Positions 16,986 to 27,600 of a stretch of DNA of 64,000 nucleotides are shown here, piece by piece (position 1 is the stretch's first letter; every line of letters starts with the position of its first letter). The stretch comes from Methanospirillum hungatei JF-1 (GTDB taxonomy: Archaea; Halobacteriota; Methanomicrobia; Methanomicrobiales; Methanospirillaceae). The translations under genes were made by a program, and so were the position numbers. The notes under the pieces were generated by a model. It worked only from the letters and a program-made list of their open reading frames with translations. It was not told the origin of the DNA and ran no database searches. The stretch lies in NCBI RefSeq assembly GCF_000013445.1, contig NC_007796.1, positions 1,028,936 through 1,092,935 on the forward strand, given 5' to 3'.

Positions 16986-18103
16986 TGGGTTTCATCAGAA
17001 CATTAGTCCTCAATATCGACCGCGATGATGATATTGGGTTTAAAGCTTCCGTTGAAAGTCCGGTAATAGGCAGAGAGGCCTGCCTTGATGCCGCTATACG
17101 CCTTGCCCTTTCAGACCCTGAGGATTCAGATCTGAACGCAATATTCCAGGCAATCTCCACGTATGACAAACTCATTGCTGATGGAGAGGAAGCAGAAGTT
17201 GCGGTTATCGGGGGAAACCATTTCAGGTTTATTGAAGGTGACCGCAAGATAGCCCGGTTACTTGATGATGTGATTTCGCAGACCGGATGTAATCAATGCA
17301 TTCTTGTCACCGACGGGGGTGAAGACGAATATATACTTCCCATCATTCAGGGAAAAATTTCAGTCACATCAATACAGCGGGTGGTAGTTTCGCAGATGCC
17401 AAACCTTGAAGGCACATATTATATCATTAAAAAACTTATCAGCGATCCAAAAATATCAAAAATTGTTCTGGTGCTCCCAGGACTTACGCTCCTCCTTTAT
17501 GCAATCAGCTATGCAGTAAACAGACCGGAGATCGCAACTATAGTAATTGCCGGGTGTGTCGGGGGGTATTTACTCTATAAAGGATTTTCATTGGATGAGG
17601 TTGTCAGAAGCGAAGTAATTGATCTTAGATCCACACTCTACCGTGGGAGATTTTCCTTTGTTACCTATATCGGGGGGTTAATTTTTGCGATCATAGGAGT
17701 GATGGAAGGGACATCAGCACTTACCAATTACTGGGACGGGAGTGGAATATTCCCGATGGCCATCATCTTTTTATGGGGAGCAGTCGCCTGGTTTACCCTT
17801 GCAGCAATAACTACCTCACTTGGATCAATTATTGACAGTTTCCTCTATGAACGAGAGAGTCTCTCACGCGCAGTAATTTTTTCCTATTTCATAAGTGCAA
17901 TCGGAGTACTTGCCTTTGGAGGGATGAGTTATACCCTTTCAAACCTGAATCTCTCTCAATTTCCAATAACACAGGATCTTGGTATAACATACATAATTCA
18001 AGGTGCAATTGGCGGACTTGTCTGTGCATTCGTCGGAATCATTCTCCAGCATTTTATATCCATGTGGGCAATGAATGAAAATGAGACTATTTCACAGGCA
18101 TAA
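16985..18103 (+). CDS. DUF373 family membrane protein
   Basis: 372 residues from ATG 16985; a TTG two codons earlier is less likely. The soluble N-terminal part has LVLNIDRDDDIGFKA, SPVIGREACLDAAIRLALSD, DSDLNAIFQAI and VIGGN, then VTDGGEDEYILPII, all typical of the archaeal DUF373 family. The C-terminal part holds about six membrane helices (KIVLVLPGLTLLLYAISYAV onward, ending with a helix containing GLVCAFVGIILQH). DUF373 proteins are conserved in archaea and uncharacterised. The acidic DRDDD and SDPEDSD segments suggest a metal-binding soluble domain, which is inference. Confidence 0.88.
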   Translation: MGFIRTLVLNIDRDDDIGFKASVESPVIGREACLDAAIRLALSDPEDSDLNAIFQAISTYDKLIADGEEAEVAVIGGNHFRFIEGDRKIARLLDDVISQTGCNQCILVTDGGEDEYILPIIQGKISVTSIQRVVVSQMPNLEGTYYIIKKLISDPKISKIVLVLPGLTLLLYAISYAVNRPEIATIVIAGCVGGYLLYKGFSLDEVVRSEVIDLRSTLYRGRFSFVTYIGGLIFAIIGVMEGTSALTNYWDGSGIFPMAIIFLWGAVAWFTLAAITTSLGSIIDSFLYERESLSRAVIFSYFISAIGVLAFGGMSYTLSNLNLSQFPITQDLGITYIIQGAIGGLVCAFVGIILQHFISMWAMNENETISQA

Positions 18104-18201
18104 TCATTTTCATTTAAAATATTCCGGTCAGTAGCTCAAGAGACATCTATAAATTCTCATCCGTCTCTTTTGACCATATCAGATCTCATGGAGGGCTGAT
18201 T

Positions 18202-19404
18202 ATGGGGAATATAAATAATTGTCTTAAAATTCTTATTCTCTTTCTTGTCGTAACCGGACTCTTCTGCGTGCAGGTATCTGCTATTACAGCTGATGCCCGG
18301 ATAGGACCACTCAAGGGAACTGCACCATTGAATGTTATGTTTACCGATGCATCAGTAGGAAAACCAATTGAATGGCATTGGGATTTTGGTGACGGATATA
18401 CCGGTGACGGACCACGGACCATGCATACCTACATGACTCCAGGTACATATACCGTGACCCTCCTTGTCCTGGATGCACAGGGAGGATCAGACACTGCTAC
18501 ATTTAATCAGGCAATTTCGGTTACTGCCAATCCGTTCATGCCGGTTATGCCAATGAGTCTCCCTTCCTTCTCTGCTGATTTTACCGGAGGCCCTCAATCA
18601 GGACCGGCACCACTTGCAGTCTCTTTTGCAGACCTCTCGAAAGGTGAGCCAAAGACCTGGGTATGGGATTTCGGAGATGGTACAACATCTATTGATCAAA
18701 ATCCAGTTCATATTTACTCAACACCGGGAACATACACTGTCACATTAAAAATTGCAAAGGATTCAAGCACAGGAATGAAGGAAAGGAAAAATTACATATC
18801 TGTGACTCCGGGGACAGGCATTCCTGATCAGCAGGTTGTAAGTTCCTCATCAGCATCTTCCTCAACGGAGGGGGAGCCAGGACAAAGTATGAGTACACCA
18901 GAAAATGCACCATCTGAATATGCATTCATGGTGGAACCGACACCAGAGGAGGGATATTCCTGTCAGTCAGATCTATCTCTGGTTACTGAATCAGAGACCA
19001 TCAGGTCTGGTGAGGACTTTATGATCACCGTCAATGGTAATCCTCTGGAAAAAGTATACTTCTGGATATCCATGAAAGAAGGGAATACTTCAGAAGAAAT
19101 GAATCCTCCTGTCATTTTGGATAATGAAATGGTCTTTGATAAACCAGAGGGTCCTTTCTCGATTGGTCAATATGTTCCTGATAAAAATACAGGAGCCTCA
19201 ATAACTGAGTTAATTGTCGATAATGAATCTGCTTATGCAACAGGACTATACGGACTGGTGGCACTTGATAAAAATGGTGAACATGTCATTATGATCCAGG
19301 CAAAAGAGACATCTCCAGGAGTATATATCGCAAATGCGATTACTGGAGAGCCTGGAAAAGAGGGAGGATGTATATCTCAATTGCAGGTAAAGATCCTGCC
19401 ATAA
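18202..19404 (+). CDS. Secreted protein with two PKD domains
   Basis: 400 residues. A signal peptide (KILILFLVVTGLFCVQVSA) is followed by two PKD domains, each with the core WxFGDG (WHWDFGDGYTG and WVWDFGDGTTS) and an HxYxxPGTYTVTL strand. A Ser/Glu-rich linker leads to a C-terminal beta-rich domain (LVTESETIRSGEDFMITVNG ... VYFWISMKEG) that I do not recognise. No C-terminal anchor is seen, so it may be secreted or bound to the envelope. GGAGGG lies 8 nt before the ATG. It opens the surface-protein cluster that runs to 28794. Confidence 0.88.
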   Translation: MGNINNCLKILILFLVVTGLFCVQVSAITADARIGPLKGTAPLNVMFTDASVGKPIEWHWDFGDGYTGDGPRTMHTYMTPGTYTVTLLVLDAQGGSDTATFNQAISVTANPFMPVMPMSLPSFSADFTGGPQSGPAPLAVSFADLSKGEPKTWVWDFGDGTTSIDQNPVHIYSTPGTYTVTLKIAKDSSTGMKERKNYISVTPGTGIPDQQVVSSSSASSSTEGEPGQSMSTPENAPSEYAFMVEPTPEEGYSCQSDLSLVTESETIRSGEDFMITVNGNPLEKVYFWISMKEGNTSEEMNPPVILDNEMVFDKPEGPFSIGQYVPDKNTGASITELIVDNESAYATGLYGLVALDKNGEHVIMIQAKETSPGVYIANAITGEPGKEGGCISQLQVKILP

Positions 19405-19462
19405 TACATTTTAAGCTGGCACAATAATATTCATGACTTGCACACTCAAGAGGTGATTTTCT

Positions 19463-20659
19463 ATGAAAAAAATACGATTTATTCAAATCCTTGGAGTAAT
19501 TTTCTGTATTCTTCTTATTACTGTCGGATTTTGTGCTGCATTCTCCATGTCATCAGGAGTCTCTTCCACAAGTTCATCAGGTGGGTTTTCATCAAGCAGT
19601 AGTTCAAGTAATCTTGGGTTTAGTACATCTACTCTTGTAATGACAGGAGGAACGCCCTCAAAACCGGCAACATCTCCTACTCCTGCCGGAGGGCCTGGTA
19701 CTATCCCACCGAATGAGGTAATCCCTCCACAATGGCAGCCGGGAACTCGATCTGGAACATTTTTTGATCCCGTAACACAGACCAGCTGGTTCTTTGACAA
19801 TGTCCTTCAGAAATTTTATACACCGACGTATGGGTGGTTTTTAGTCACCCAATTTACGAAAGAAGGAAAAGTGTATGCCCAATTTTATTATGATCCAAAA
19901 TCAGGCGTCTTCAGGGAGATGAAATCCGGAGCAACTATCATGAGCACGGCTGGTACATCTCAGCCCTCAGGTTCAACCGGGCAGCAAGGTCAGCAGGCGG
20001 GCCCGTCGCAGCCTTCAGGGCAGACACCTTCTCCATATACCGGTGCTTCTCCAATTGTTGCAGCAACTACTCCTTCATCAGGTACCCCTTCATCTAACAC
20101 CCATCCATGCAGAATTGTATGTACCTCCTGTACTTCAGGATTCTGTGATGATTGTAATCAGAATGGAGTATGCGATGATACAGAATCATCAGGAAAACCC
20201 GTTATTACCGCATCTAAACCTCAAACACAGACTGGTGGAGTGAGTGAGGAGCCACAACAGCCTATCCAGATAAATCTGCCAGTTACCCCAGGGGTGACAC
20301 CAGGAATATCGGCTGAGGGTGGTCTGAGTGAAGATCCGCAATCGACTATTTATTATATGGTTGCTCTTCCGTTAAGTGGCGTTCGCCCGATTGTGGCCTG
20401 TGACCCATTCCAGGAATGTGAATATTGTCTTGATATTGATGATGATGGCGCATGCACACTTCTGGATTATGCAATCATCCAATGCAAAGAGAAATGGGGG
20501 CTTGATTACATGGGAAGCAGAGATAATATCTGTGATACAGATATTCTGTTAATCATGGATTGCTCTGAACCATCCGGATGTACAGTAGCAGAATTCTGCA
20601 GAGATGCAGATGGTGATGGTTTCTGTGATGAAGAATCAGAACCTGAAGACCTACTATAA
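19463..20659 (+). CDS. Secreted Cys-rich protein with DxNxDGxCD loops, copy 1
   Basis: 398 residues with a signal peptide (FIQILGVIFCILLITVGFCAA) and a Ser/Gly-rich N-terminus. A conserved block WQPGTRSGTFFDPVTQTSWF runs on to YGWFLVTQFTKEGKVYAQFY and is shared with the protein at 23077-24546. A Gln/Pro/Ser linker follows. The Cys-rich part has CTSCTSGFCDDCNQNGVCDD, LDIDDDGACTLLDYAIIQC and CRDADGDGFCDEESE: short Asp/Asn-rich loops of calcium-binding type (thrombospondin type 3 or EF-hand-like). I do not recognise the family. It is followed by a subtilase-like gene, a pairing repeated at 23077-27994. Confidence 0.8.
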   Translation: MKKIRFIQILGVIFCILLITVGFCAAFSMSSGVSSTSSSGGFSSSSSSSNLGFSTSTLVMTGGTPSKPATSPTPAGGPGTIPPNEVIPPQWQPGTRSGTFFDPVTQTSWFFDNVLQKFYTPTYGWFLVTQFTKEGKVYAQFYYDPKSGVFREMKSGATIMSTAGTSQPSGSTGQQGQQAGPSQPSGQTPSPYTGASPIVAATTPSSGTPSSNTHPCRIVCTSCTSGFCDDCNQNGVCDDTESSGKPVITASKPQTQTGGVSEEPQQPIQINLPVTPGVTPGISAEGGLSEDPQSTIYYMVALPLSGVRPIVACDPFQECEYCLDIDDDGACTLLDYAIIQCKEKWGLDYMGSRDNICDTDILLIMDCSEPSGCTVAEFCRDADGDGFCDEESEPEDLL

Positions 20660-20743
20660 AATCTCTTTTTGCAACTCTCTTCTCAAAACATCACAAACTC
20701 ATTTTCACGAGTATTTATTACCACGTACATGAATGATGAATAC

Positions 20744-22969
20744 ATGGATATGATGGCTCGGTTTATATCAGTAAACAGAGATAAAACATACACAATTCGG
20801 TTCACGGTATTTTTAAAATTGTTTTTCGTTTTTTGTATAGGGCTCATGATTATTGAACCAGTGTTTGGTGCTGGTCAGGCACACACCATAGGAGATGTAA
20901 TTCTCAAGACCGATCAATTGAGAAATCTAACCGGAGCAGATGGGTCAGGTATTGGAATAGGAATTATTTCAAATGGTGCAGCAGGACTCATACAGGCCCA
21001 GGAATCTGGAGACCTTCCTCAAAATGTCATAGTTCTCATGAATGGGCGGGGAAGCGAAGGAACAGCGATGATGGAGATCATTCATGATATTGCCCCTGGT
21101 GCACCTCTATTATATCATGATTTTGGTGGAGGGGCGCAAAATGACTTTATCTATGCTATAGAATCCCTCATAGATGCGGGTGCCAGGATAATTGTTGATG
21201 ATGTCGGATTTTTGCAGGTACCATATTTTGAGGATGGATATACTGCACAGAATTTAAACCGGATACTTGATGAGCACCCTGAAGTGATTCTCGTGAGTGC
21301 TGCAGGTAATAATGCAGAAATTCATTACCAGGCAAAATTTTCTGATGATGGGTCTGGGTATCACTCATTTGACGGGATGAGGGGCATTCCTATCGCCATT
21401 CAGCCGGGAGGGATGTTTTCCGCATTTTTACAATGGGACGATATGTATGGTAATTCTGCAAACGATTATAATCTCTATCTTGAAGAGAATGGGGAACTGA
21501 TTGCACTCAGTGAACGAATTCAGGATGGGAGCACTCTTCCGGAAGAAAAATTTACCTATATCAATGATGGGAAAAGCCTTGTTCAGGCTGAGCTCAGGAT
21601 AAAAAAAGAAAACCCTTCTGTTGAAGATAAAAATATAGAACTTTTCATAAACGCCCAGAAAGATAAAGTATACATCACCAGACAACATCTGGTTATCGAG
21701 GATTCCATTATCGGACAGGCAGCGGTTCCAAGAGTATTATCAGTAGCTGCGATATCACCTGAAAAAGTCAATTCAATTGAGCGATATTCTTCCCAGGGAT
21801 TTGTAACCATTTCATATCCGGAGAGTACGGTCAGACAAAAACCGGACATTACCGGAATCAATAATGTTGCTGTTTCCGGTGCAGGGGGATTCCCTAAAAA
21901 ATTCCCAGGAACGAGTGCTGCAGCACCTCATATTGCAGGACTTCTTGCTCTTGAATGGAGTCTGTTTCCTTCCATACCGGCAGATGATATGAGAAATGCT
22001 CTGCTCTCAACAGCCCTTGAACTTGGTGAACCTGGCTGGGATCCGGCTTTCGGATATGGTCTGCCTGATGCCATCAAAATGTATGAAAAATTACAGGGAT
22101 TAAAACCAGATAATCCTCTTGATTCATCATTGGCTCAAAAACCGGTTAAATCCATACAATCCAAGATGGAACCCCCGGTTATGCTCTCCGGATCAGGAGA
22201 GATAACAGGACCCGTCATTATCACTTCACCAGGAACGTATACACTTGGGAAGGATATCGTGCACTCTGCCGGTTCAATCATAACGATTATGTCTTCTGAT
22301 GTTACCATCCAGGGTGGGGGAAAAAGAATTGAGGGATTAAGTGTCCAGTTCATCGATAATACCCCGATAGATCAGAATGCCATCCTCATCCAGTCCCCGG
22401 ATTCAGGAAAACTGAAAAATGTAGTTATCAGAGATATGGTGATTGAGGGGACGACGAATGCCATCATTGGAAAAAAACTGGAGAAACTTCATATTGATGG
22501 ATGTACCCTGTCACACAACGCTATTGGTATTGGTCTGTATGGATCAGATAATGGACTCATCGAGAACTGCCTGCTCTCCGGCAACTCATATAAGGGACTT
22601 GCTATCAAAGATGGTTCTTCTGACAATCTGGTAAAAGGAAACACAATTGAGAAAAACCTCTACGGGATTGATACAATCGGCAGCGTGAACACCATTCTTG
22701 AAGACAATATTATCCGTGATAACCGTAGAGAGGATATTTATACGCCAAAAGAGCAGGCACCTGATATCATTCCCACAGTAACCCCCACCGGGATCGTCCC
22801 CTGTCCAGATGCAAATTATGATGGAATTTGTGATGATCCAAATGGAACTCCCCAGCCTACAAAAGCACCGACAACTTCCTCTGTTCCATTTTCATATTCA
22901 GAGGAAATTTCAATGACAACCATCTATACTTACCCGACTCCACACCCAACTAGCTGTTGGCATTGCTAA
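20744..22969 (+). CDS. Subtilase-fold protein with altered triad and beta-helix domain, copy 1
   Basis: About 741 residues if started at ATG 20744. In-frame ATGs at 20729, 20750 and 20753 are also possible; TATTTATTA about 25-30 nt upstream suggests a nearly leaderless message. A signal-type hydrophobic segment ends EPVFGAGQ. The S8 serine motif GTSAAAPHIAGLLAL and the oxyanion Asn (SAAGNN) are present. The classical Asp position reads IISNG, and the HGT position is EGTAMMEIIHDIAPGA, with Glu for His. The C-terminal third is a NosD/right-handed beta helix (DVTIQGGGKRIEGLS, NGLIENCLLSGNSY) ending with a DANYDGICDDPNG loop. It may be an unusual or inactive protease, exported, paired with the gene upstream. 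Confidence 0.82.
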   Translation: MDMMARFISVNRDKTYTIRFTVFLKLFFVFCIGLMIIEPVFGAGQAHTIGDVILKTDQLRNLTGADGSGIGIGIISNGAAGLIQAQESGDLPQNVIVLMNGRGSEGTAMMEIIHDIAPGAPLLYHDFGGGAQNDFIYAIESLIDAGARIIVDDVGFLQVPYFEDGYTAQNLNRILDEHPEVILVSAAGNNAEIHYQAKFSDDGSGYHSFDGMRGIPIAIQPGGMFSAFLQWDDMYGNSANDYNLYLEENGELIALSERIQDGSTLPEEKFTYINDGKSLVQAELRIKKENPSVEDKNIELFINAQKDKVYITRQHLVIEDSIIGQAAVPRVLSVAAISPEKVNSIERYSSQGFVTISYPESTVRQKPDITGINNVAVSGAGGFPKKFPGTSAAAPHIAGLLALEWSLFPSIPADDMRNALLSTALELGEPGWDPAFGYGLPDAIKMYEKLQGLKPDNPLDSSLAQKPVKSIQSKMEPPVMLSGSGEITGPVIITSPGTYTLGKDIVHSAGSIITIMSSDVTIQGGGKRIEGLSVQFIDNTPIDQNAILIQSPDSGKLKNVVIRDMVIEGTTNAIIGKKLEKLHIDGCTLSHNAIGIGLYGSDNGLIENCLLSGNSYKGLAIKDGSSDNLVKGNTIEKNLYGIDTIGSVNTILEDNIIRDNRREDIYTPKEQAPDIIPTVTPTGIVPCPDANYDGICDDPNGTPQPTKAPTTSSVPFSYSEEISMTTIYTYPTPHPTSCWHC

Positions 22970-23076
22970 ATCTCTTAAATTTAATTTTTAATTTTTATCA
23001 GAAGAAAAATAGAGAGCAATCCTCCAAACCTTCATTACCACAGCGTCTCATATAACAGGATCACGATGTGGTGTAA

Positions 23077-24546
23077 ATGAAAATAATAAATATCTTTTTA
23101 GTTATGATTGCAATTGTTTGCTTAATTGGAACAATAAACCAGATACAGGCAGAAGAAACGGGTCCCAAACTAATGAAGACCACTCCTTCAGGCACGAATG
23201 TCCCTTTCCAGGATTCAGTTTTTTCTCTCTCCAACATTGTTCCACCAATCAAATATTCGATGGAAATAACATTTCAAAAATTTCTGACAGACAGAAAAGC
23301 TGTCGTTATTCCAGTTCCAATTTCCTTCGGTCCATTTGGAGTAAACAGGGTAGAAATTATCGTTCCTAACCATTGGAAAAAGGGGATCAGAGTAGGGACT
23401 TTTTATGATCAACTACTGGGCATCACCTGGATTTATGACCGAAATCTACAAACCTGCTTTTCTCCAGAAAAGGGATGGGTTCTGGTGACGGAGTATTCAA
23501 CGGAGAGGATACCTCTCGCGCAATACTATTTTGATCTGGATAATAGGATCCTTTTTGATATGTATACCGGGCTGCCGCTGACCGGAGGGCCTCCTCTTAG
23601 TACTCCTCAATCTGCAGAGACACCCATGCAGGTTGCTACAGAACCAGAAATCAGCAATTTGTCAGATGAGAGTACCACTGGAGCATTTCCCCAGACCGAT
23701 CAATGTATTACTCAATGCTCTACCTGTTCTTCGGGATTTTGTCATGATTGTAATGGCAATGGTATTTGTGACGAAAACGAAGAAATAACACTTATATCAC
23801 AACCAACACAGACTCAGACCCTTCCCACACCCATGATAACACAGGAACCAGTTCAAACACCTGCTTATACGCCAAAACCTACTCAAAGTTCACAAGTCAT
23901 TACCGGTCAGACACAAGTTCCTGTGCAGACTCCCTTTGTGACAATCACAAAAACACCAACCATAACACCAACTCAAACCCTTCTGCCGATAAGTGAACAA
24001 CCACAGGTACCTATACAACCAACGCAACCACCGCAACCAGGTCCGACAGAATCAGGAATCAGTGAGCAGCCGCAATCTCCTATTCAAATCAGTCTTATTC
24101 CGGATATTTTCGATGAGGACGCATCAGAAAAGCCAGATGAAAGTGATAGTTTCAGCGAAACTCCTCAGAGTACGATCCTCTATTATCAGTTACCAAAAGG
24201 AAAAGGGCCGTTTAAAGTCATTGATTGTCTTCCTGGTGAGGATTGCGTATATTGCATTGATGAAAATGAAAATCAGATCTGTGACATATCAGAATGTTAT
24301 CTCATTATCTGCAATAATCCGGATGAATGTAATTATTGCATTGACTGCGATCGTAATCTGGTGTGTGATCTGGATAAGATGATTATCAGGAATTGCTATC
24401 CAGATGAGCAATGTGAAGAGATAGATTACTGTGTTGACAAAAACCAGAATTTCAGATGTGATTCGGATGAGAGTATTGAAGAGGAAGAGGAAAATTTTGA
24501 TAATTATCCACTTATATCAGACTGGGGTTCAATAACCTGGTATTAA
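23077..24546 (+). CDS. Secreted Cys-rich protein with DxNxDGxCD loops, copy 2
   Basis: 489 residues, paralogue of the protein at 19463-20659. Signal peptide INIFLVMIAIVCLIGTINQ; the shared block WKKGIRVGTFYDQLLGITWI runs on to KGWVLVTEYSTERIPLAQYY; a long Pro/Thr/Gln linker; and Cys-rich loops CSTCSSGFCHDCNGNGICDE, CIDENENQICDISEC, CIDCDRNLVCDL and CVDKNQNFRCDSDE. The tail is acidic (EEEEENFDNYPL). It has two more Cys loops than copy 1. The conserved order, with a subtilase-like gene 83 bp downstream, points to duplication of the whole pair. The loops look calcium-binding; the function is unknown. Confidence 0.78.
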   Translation: MKIINIFLVMIAIVCLIGTINQIQAEETGPKLMKTTPSGTNVPFQDSVFSLSNIVPPIKYSMEITFQKFLTDRKAVVIPVPISFGPFGVNRVEIIVPNHWKKGIRVGTFYDQLLGITWIYDRNLQTCFSPEKGWVLVTEYSTERIPLAQYYFDLDNRILFDMYTGLPLTGGPPLSTPQSAETPMQVATEPEISNLSDESTTGAFPQTDQCITQCSTCSSGFCHDCNGNGICDENEEITLISQPTQTQTLPTPMITQEPVQTPAYTPKPTQSSQVITGQTQVPVQTPFVTITKTPTITPTQTLLPISEQPQVPIQPTQPPQPGPTESGISEQPQSPIQISLIPDIFDEDASEKPDESDSFSETPQSTILYYQLPKGKGPFKVIDCLPGEDCVYCIDENENQICDISECYLIICNNPDECNYCIDCDRNLVCDLDKMIIRNCYPDEQCEEIDYCVDKNQNFRCDSDESIEEEEENFDNYPLISDWGSITWY

Positions 24547-24628
24547 CGTATCATTTATTTTTCAACGATGCAGATAAACTCTCAAATAGTACAGCTTAGA
24601 ACAATAATTTCTTTAGGAACGGTGGACT

Positions 24629-27600
24629 ATGACAAAAAATGTGAAAAAAAAATCTAATAATAACAAAATTTTTGCAGGTATTTTTTTTGTTTTATTCTTT
24701 TCTCTCTTATGCAACTTGGTAACAGCTGCTGGATCGGCCCATACAGAAGGCGATTATGTATTGAAAACGGATCAACTGAGAAATCTGACGAATGCTGATG
24801 GAGCTGGAGTAATTGTCGGTGTAGTATCGAGTGGAGTAAAAGGTTTAGCAGATGCTCAAAGATCAGGTGACTTACCCGATAGCCTCGTAATATTAAAAGA
24901 AGGCAAAAAAGCTGAAGGAACTGCAATGATGGAGATTATCCACGATATTGCTCCCGGAGCCACTCTTCTCTATCATGATTTTGGAGGAGGGAGAGAAGAG
25001 AAATTTATTGAAGCTTTTCAAAACCTCATAAATGCCGGCGCAACAATCATTGTAGAAGATGTGTTTAATTATGAAGTCCCGTATTTTGAAGATGGAACAA
25101 TAGCACAGGAAATATCCAAAATTATAGATGAAAATCCTGATCTCCTGATTATTAGTTCAGCTGGGAATACTGCCAATAACCATTATCAGGCAGTTTTCTC
25201 TGATGGTGGTGAAGGATATCATTCATTTAATGGCTCCACCGGAATTCCTCTTGAAATTCAGCCTGGTGGGAGAGTGAAACTCCATTTACAATGGGATGAT
25301 CCCTATACGGCAGCATCAAATGACTTTGATCTCTTCATTCATGATCTGCAGAGCGACTCAGATGTTGCTATCGGAAATAAGGTGCAGACCGGAGAAGAGA
25401 AACCCTACGAAAAAATCGATTATCAGAATGTTGGAGATAAAGTTCAAAAAGCCGAGGTTCGGATCCGGGCAAAAGAAGGCAAAGGACAGGGATCACACCT
25501 TGAACTCTTACTCGAAACTGATGCTACACGAGTTGTAGTCGGAAAAGAATATCTGACTCCTAATGATTCAATCATCGGTTGGGCGGCTCTTCCCAATGTG
25601 ATTTCAGTTGCTGCCCTTTCCGCAGAAAATCAGAAAATTCAGGATTTTTCATCTCAGGGTACTGTCACAATTGCCTATCCGGTCCCTGATGTCAGGGAAA
25701 AACCAGAAATTACAGGTGTTGACGGAGTCAGTGTTACAGGGGCTGGTGATTTTCCAACACCATTCACAGGCACAAGCGCTGCTGCACCGCACATTGCAGG
25801 ATTGCTTGCATTAGTAAAAAGTCTGTATCCGACAGTCCCAAATACTGAACTGCGTGATGCACTCCTGAATAGTGCCACCGATTTGGGAACCCCCGGATGG
25901 GATGCCATTTATGGATATGGCCTTGCTGATGCTCTCTCACTTCATGCCTATCTTCAGGAAGCAGGAAGGACCCCTGAAGTACCAGGCACAAATCAGACAC
26001 CAGTAATTCCTGATATCATTATACCTTCTGAACAACTTCCTCCAAACGAATTTATCCTCACTGAACCGGCCGTTCTCTCAAAACCCGGATCATATATCCT
26101 GGGTGATGACATCATCGACTTTTCTGAAACCATTCTGACAATTACCGGTTCAGATATTAATATTGATGGAAATGGTCACTCAATATCAGGCATATCAATC
26201 CGGTTTGGAACCGAAGCTCCGGTCTTACAAACAGGGATACTCATTTGGTCTCCTGAAAACAAACCGGTTTCAAATATTTCAATCAGAAATCTGAATGTTA
26301 CCGGAACATATGCAGGAATTTCAGCGAAAGGAGTTCAAAACCTTCTTATTGACTCATGTGGTCTACTCTATAATAACAGAGGGATTGATCTTTCAAATAC
26401 CAGGAATATCCGGATACAAAAATCTGTCACCATAGGAAATGGATATGCCGGAATTCATGCAGATGCCAGTTCTACTGATCTATCTATTGAAGATAACCAG
26501 ATTACTAAGAATCTATATGGTATCGTACTGGATGGTTCATCCCTTTCCATGGTGAACAAAAATCTGGTAACTGATAATTATTATGATGGCATTAAACTGG
26601 ATCATGGCGTGAATCTTGTTCAGGTTGATAATAATTTCTGTGCAGGAAATAAGAATGGAGGAATCACCCTATTATCCGGACATAAAAACGCTATCACAAA
26701 TAATACCTGTCAGATGAATAATCCGTCTGGCATTTTGCTTTCAGAATGTTCTGAAAACACTATTTCCGGAAACCGTCTGGTACGAAATGTCAGAGGATTG
26801 AATGCATACTATTCAGACAATAATATTATAACCTATAATGAAATCGTCGGAAATGATGCAACGGGCATCATGCTCCAACCTTCAGGCCATAACAGCATTT
26901 CAGATAACCGGATTATTGCGAATTTTGCAGAAGGGATTCTGATTACCAATGCAGTGGGTTCAGATCAGATCAACCGGATTGTAAACAACTATCTTGAAAA
27001 CTTCCAGAATGTTCGCATCCAGGAGGGAGGAAGACCCAATTATCAATGGAATGATCCTATGACAACAGCGACGAACATTATCGGAGGTCCGGTAAAAGGC
27101 GGTAATGTCTGGTCTCTACCAGATGGGAAAGGATATTCCCAGACTTGTCAGGACAAAAATGCGGATGGTATATGCGATCTTCCCTTTACGGTCTTTTCTG
27201 GAAATATTGATGGACTGCCCTTGAAGTATACCGGTGAGTCTTTGTCCCCGGCTGTCCTTTCAGAACTGGGCCCTCTTCCTGAACCAAAAACTGCTGAAGA
27301 TTTTGTAACTAGAGGGAAAATCCTGATGGGCAGTAGCGATTATACGGGAGCCATTGCTGCATATGAACAGGCAATTGCACTTTCCCCGACTAACTATCAG
27401 GCCTGGCGGGATAAGGCTCTCTGTCTGAAGGAACTCAAACAGTATGATGAAGCGATGCAGGCTTTGAATACCATCCTACCCATTTATAAAGAAAAACCGG
27501 AACTCTGGTCTACTGCAGGAGATATCCTTTTAGTGGATATGCAAAAATATGCTGAATCGATTCCATTTTTTGAAAAAGCCATATCACTGGACAGCGAGGA

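Noticed and set aside
19483-19800. Minus-strand frame opposite the Cys-rich protein gene
   Set aside because: Antisense to a Ser/Pro-rich coding region; composition is an artefact of codon bias.
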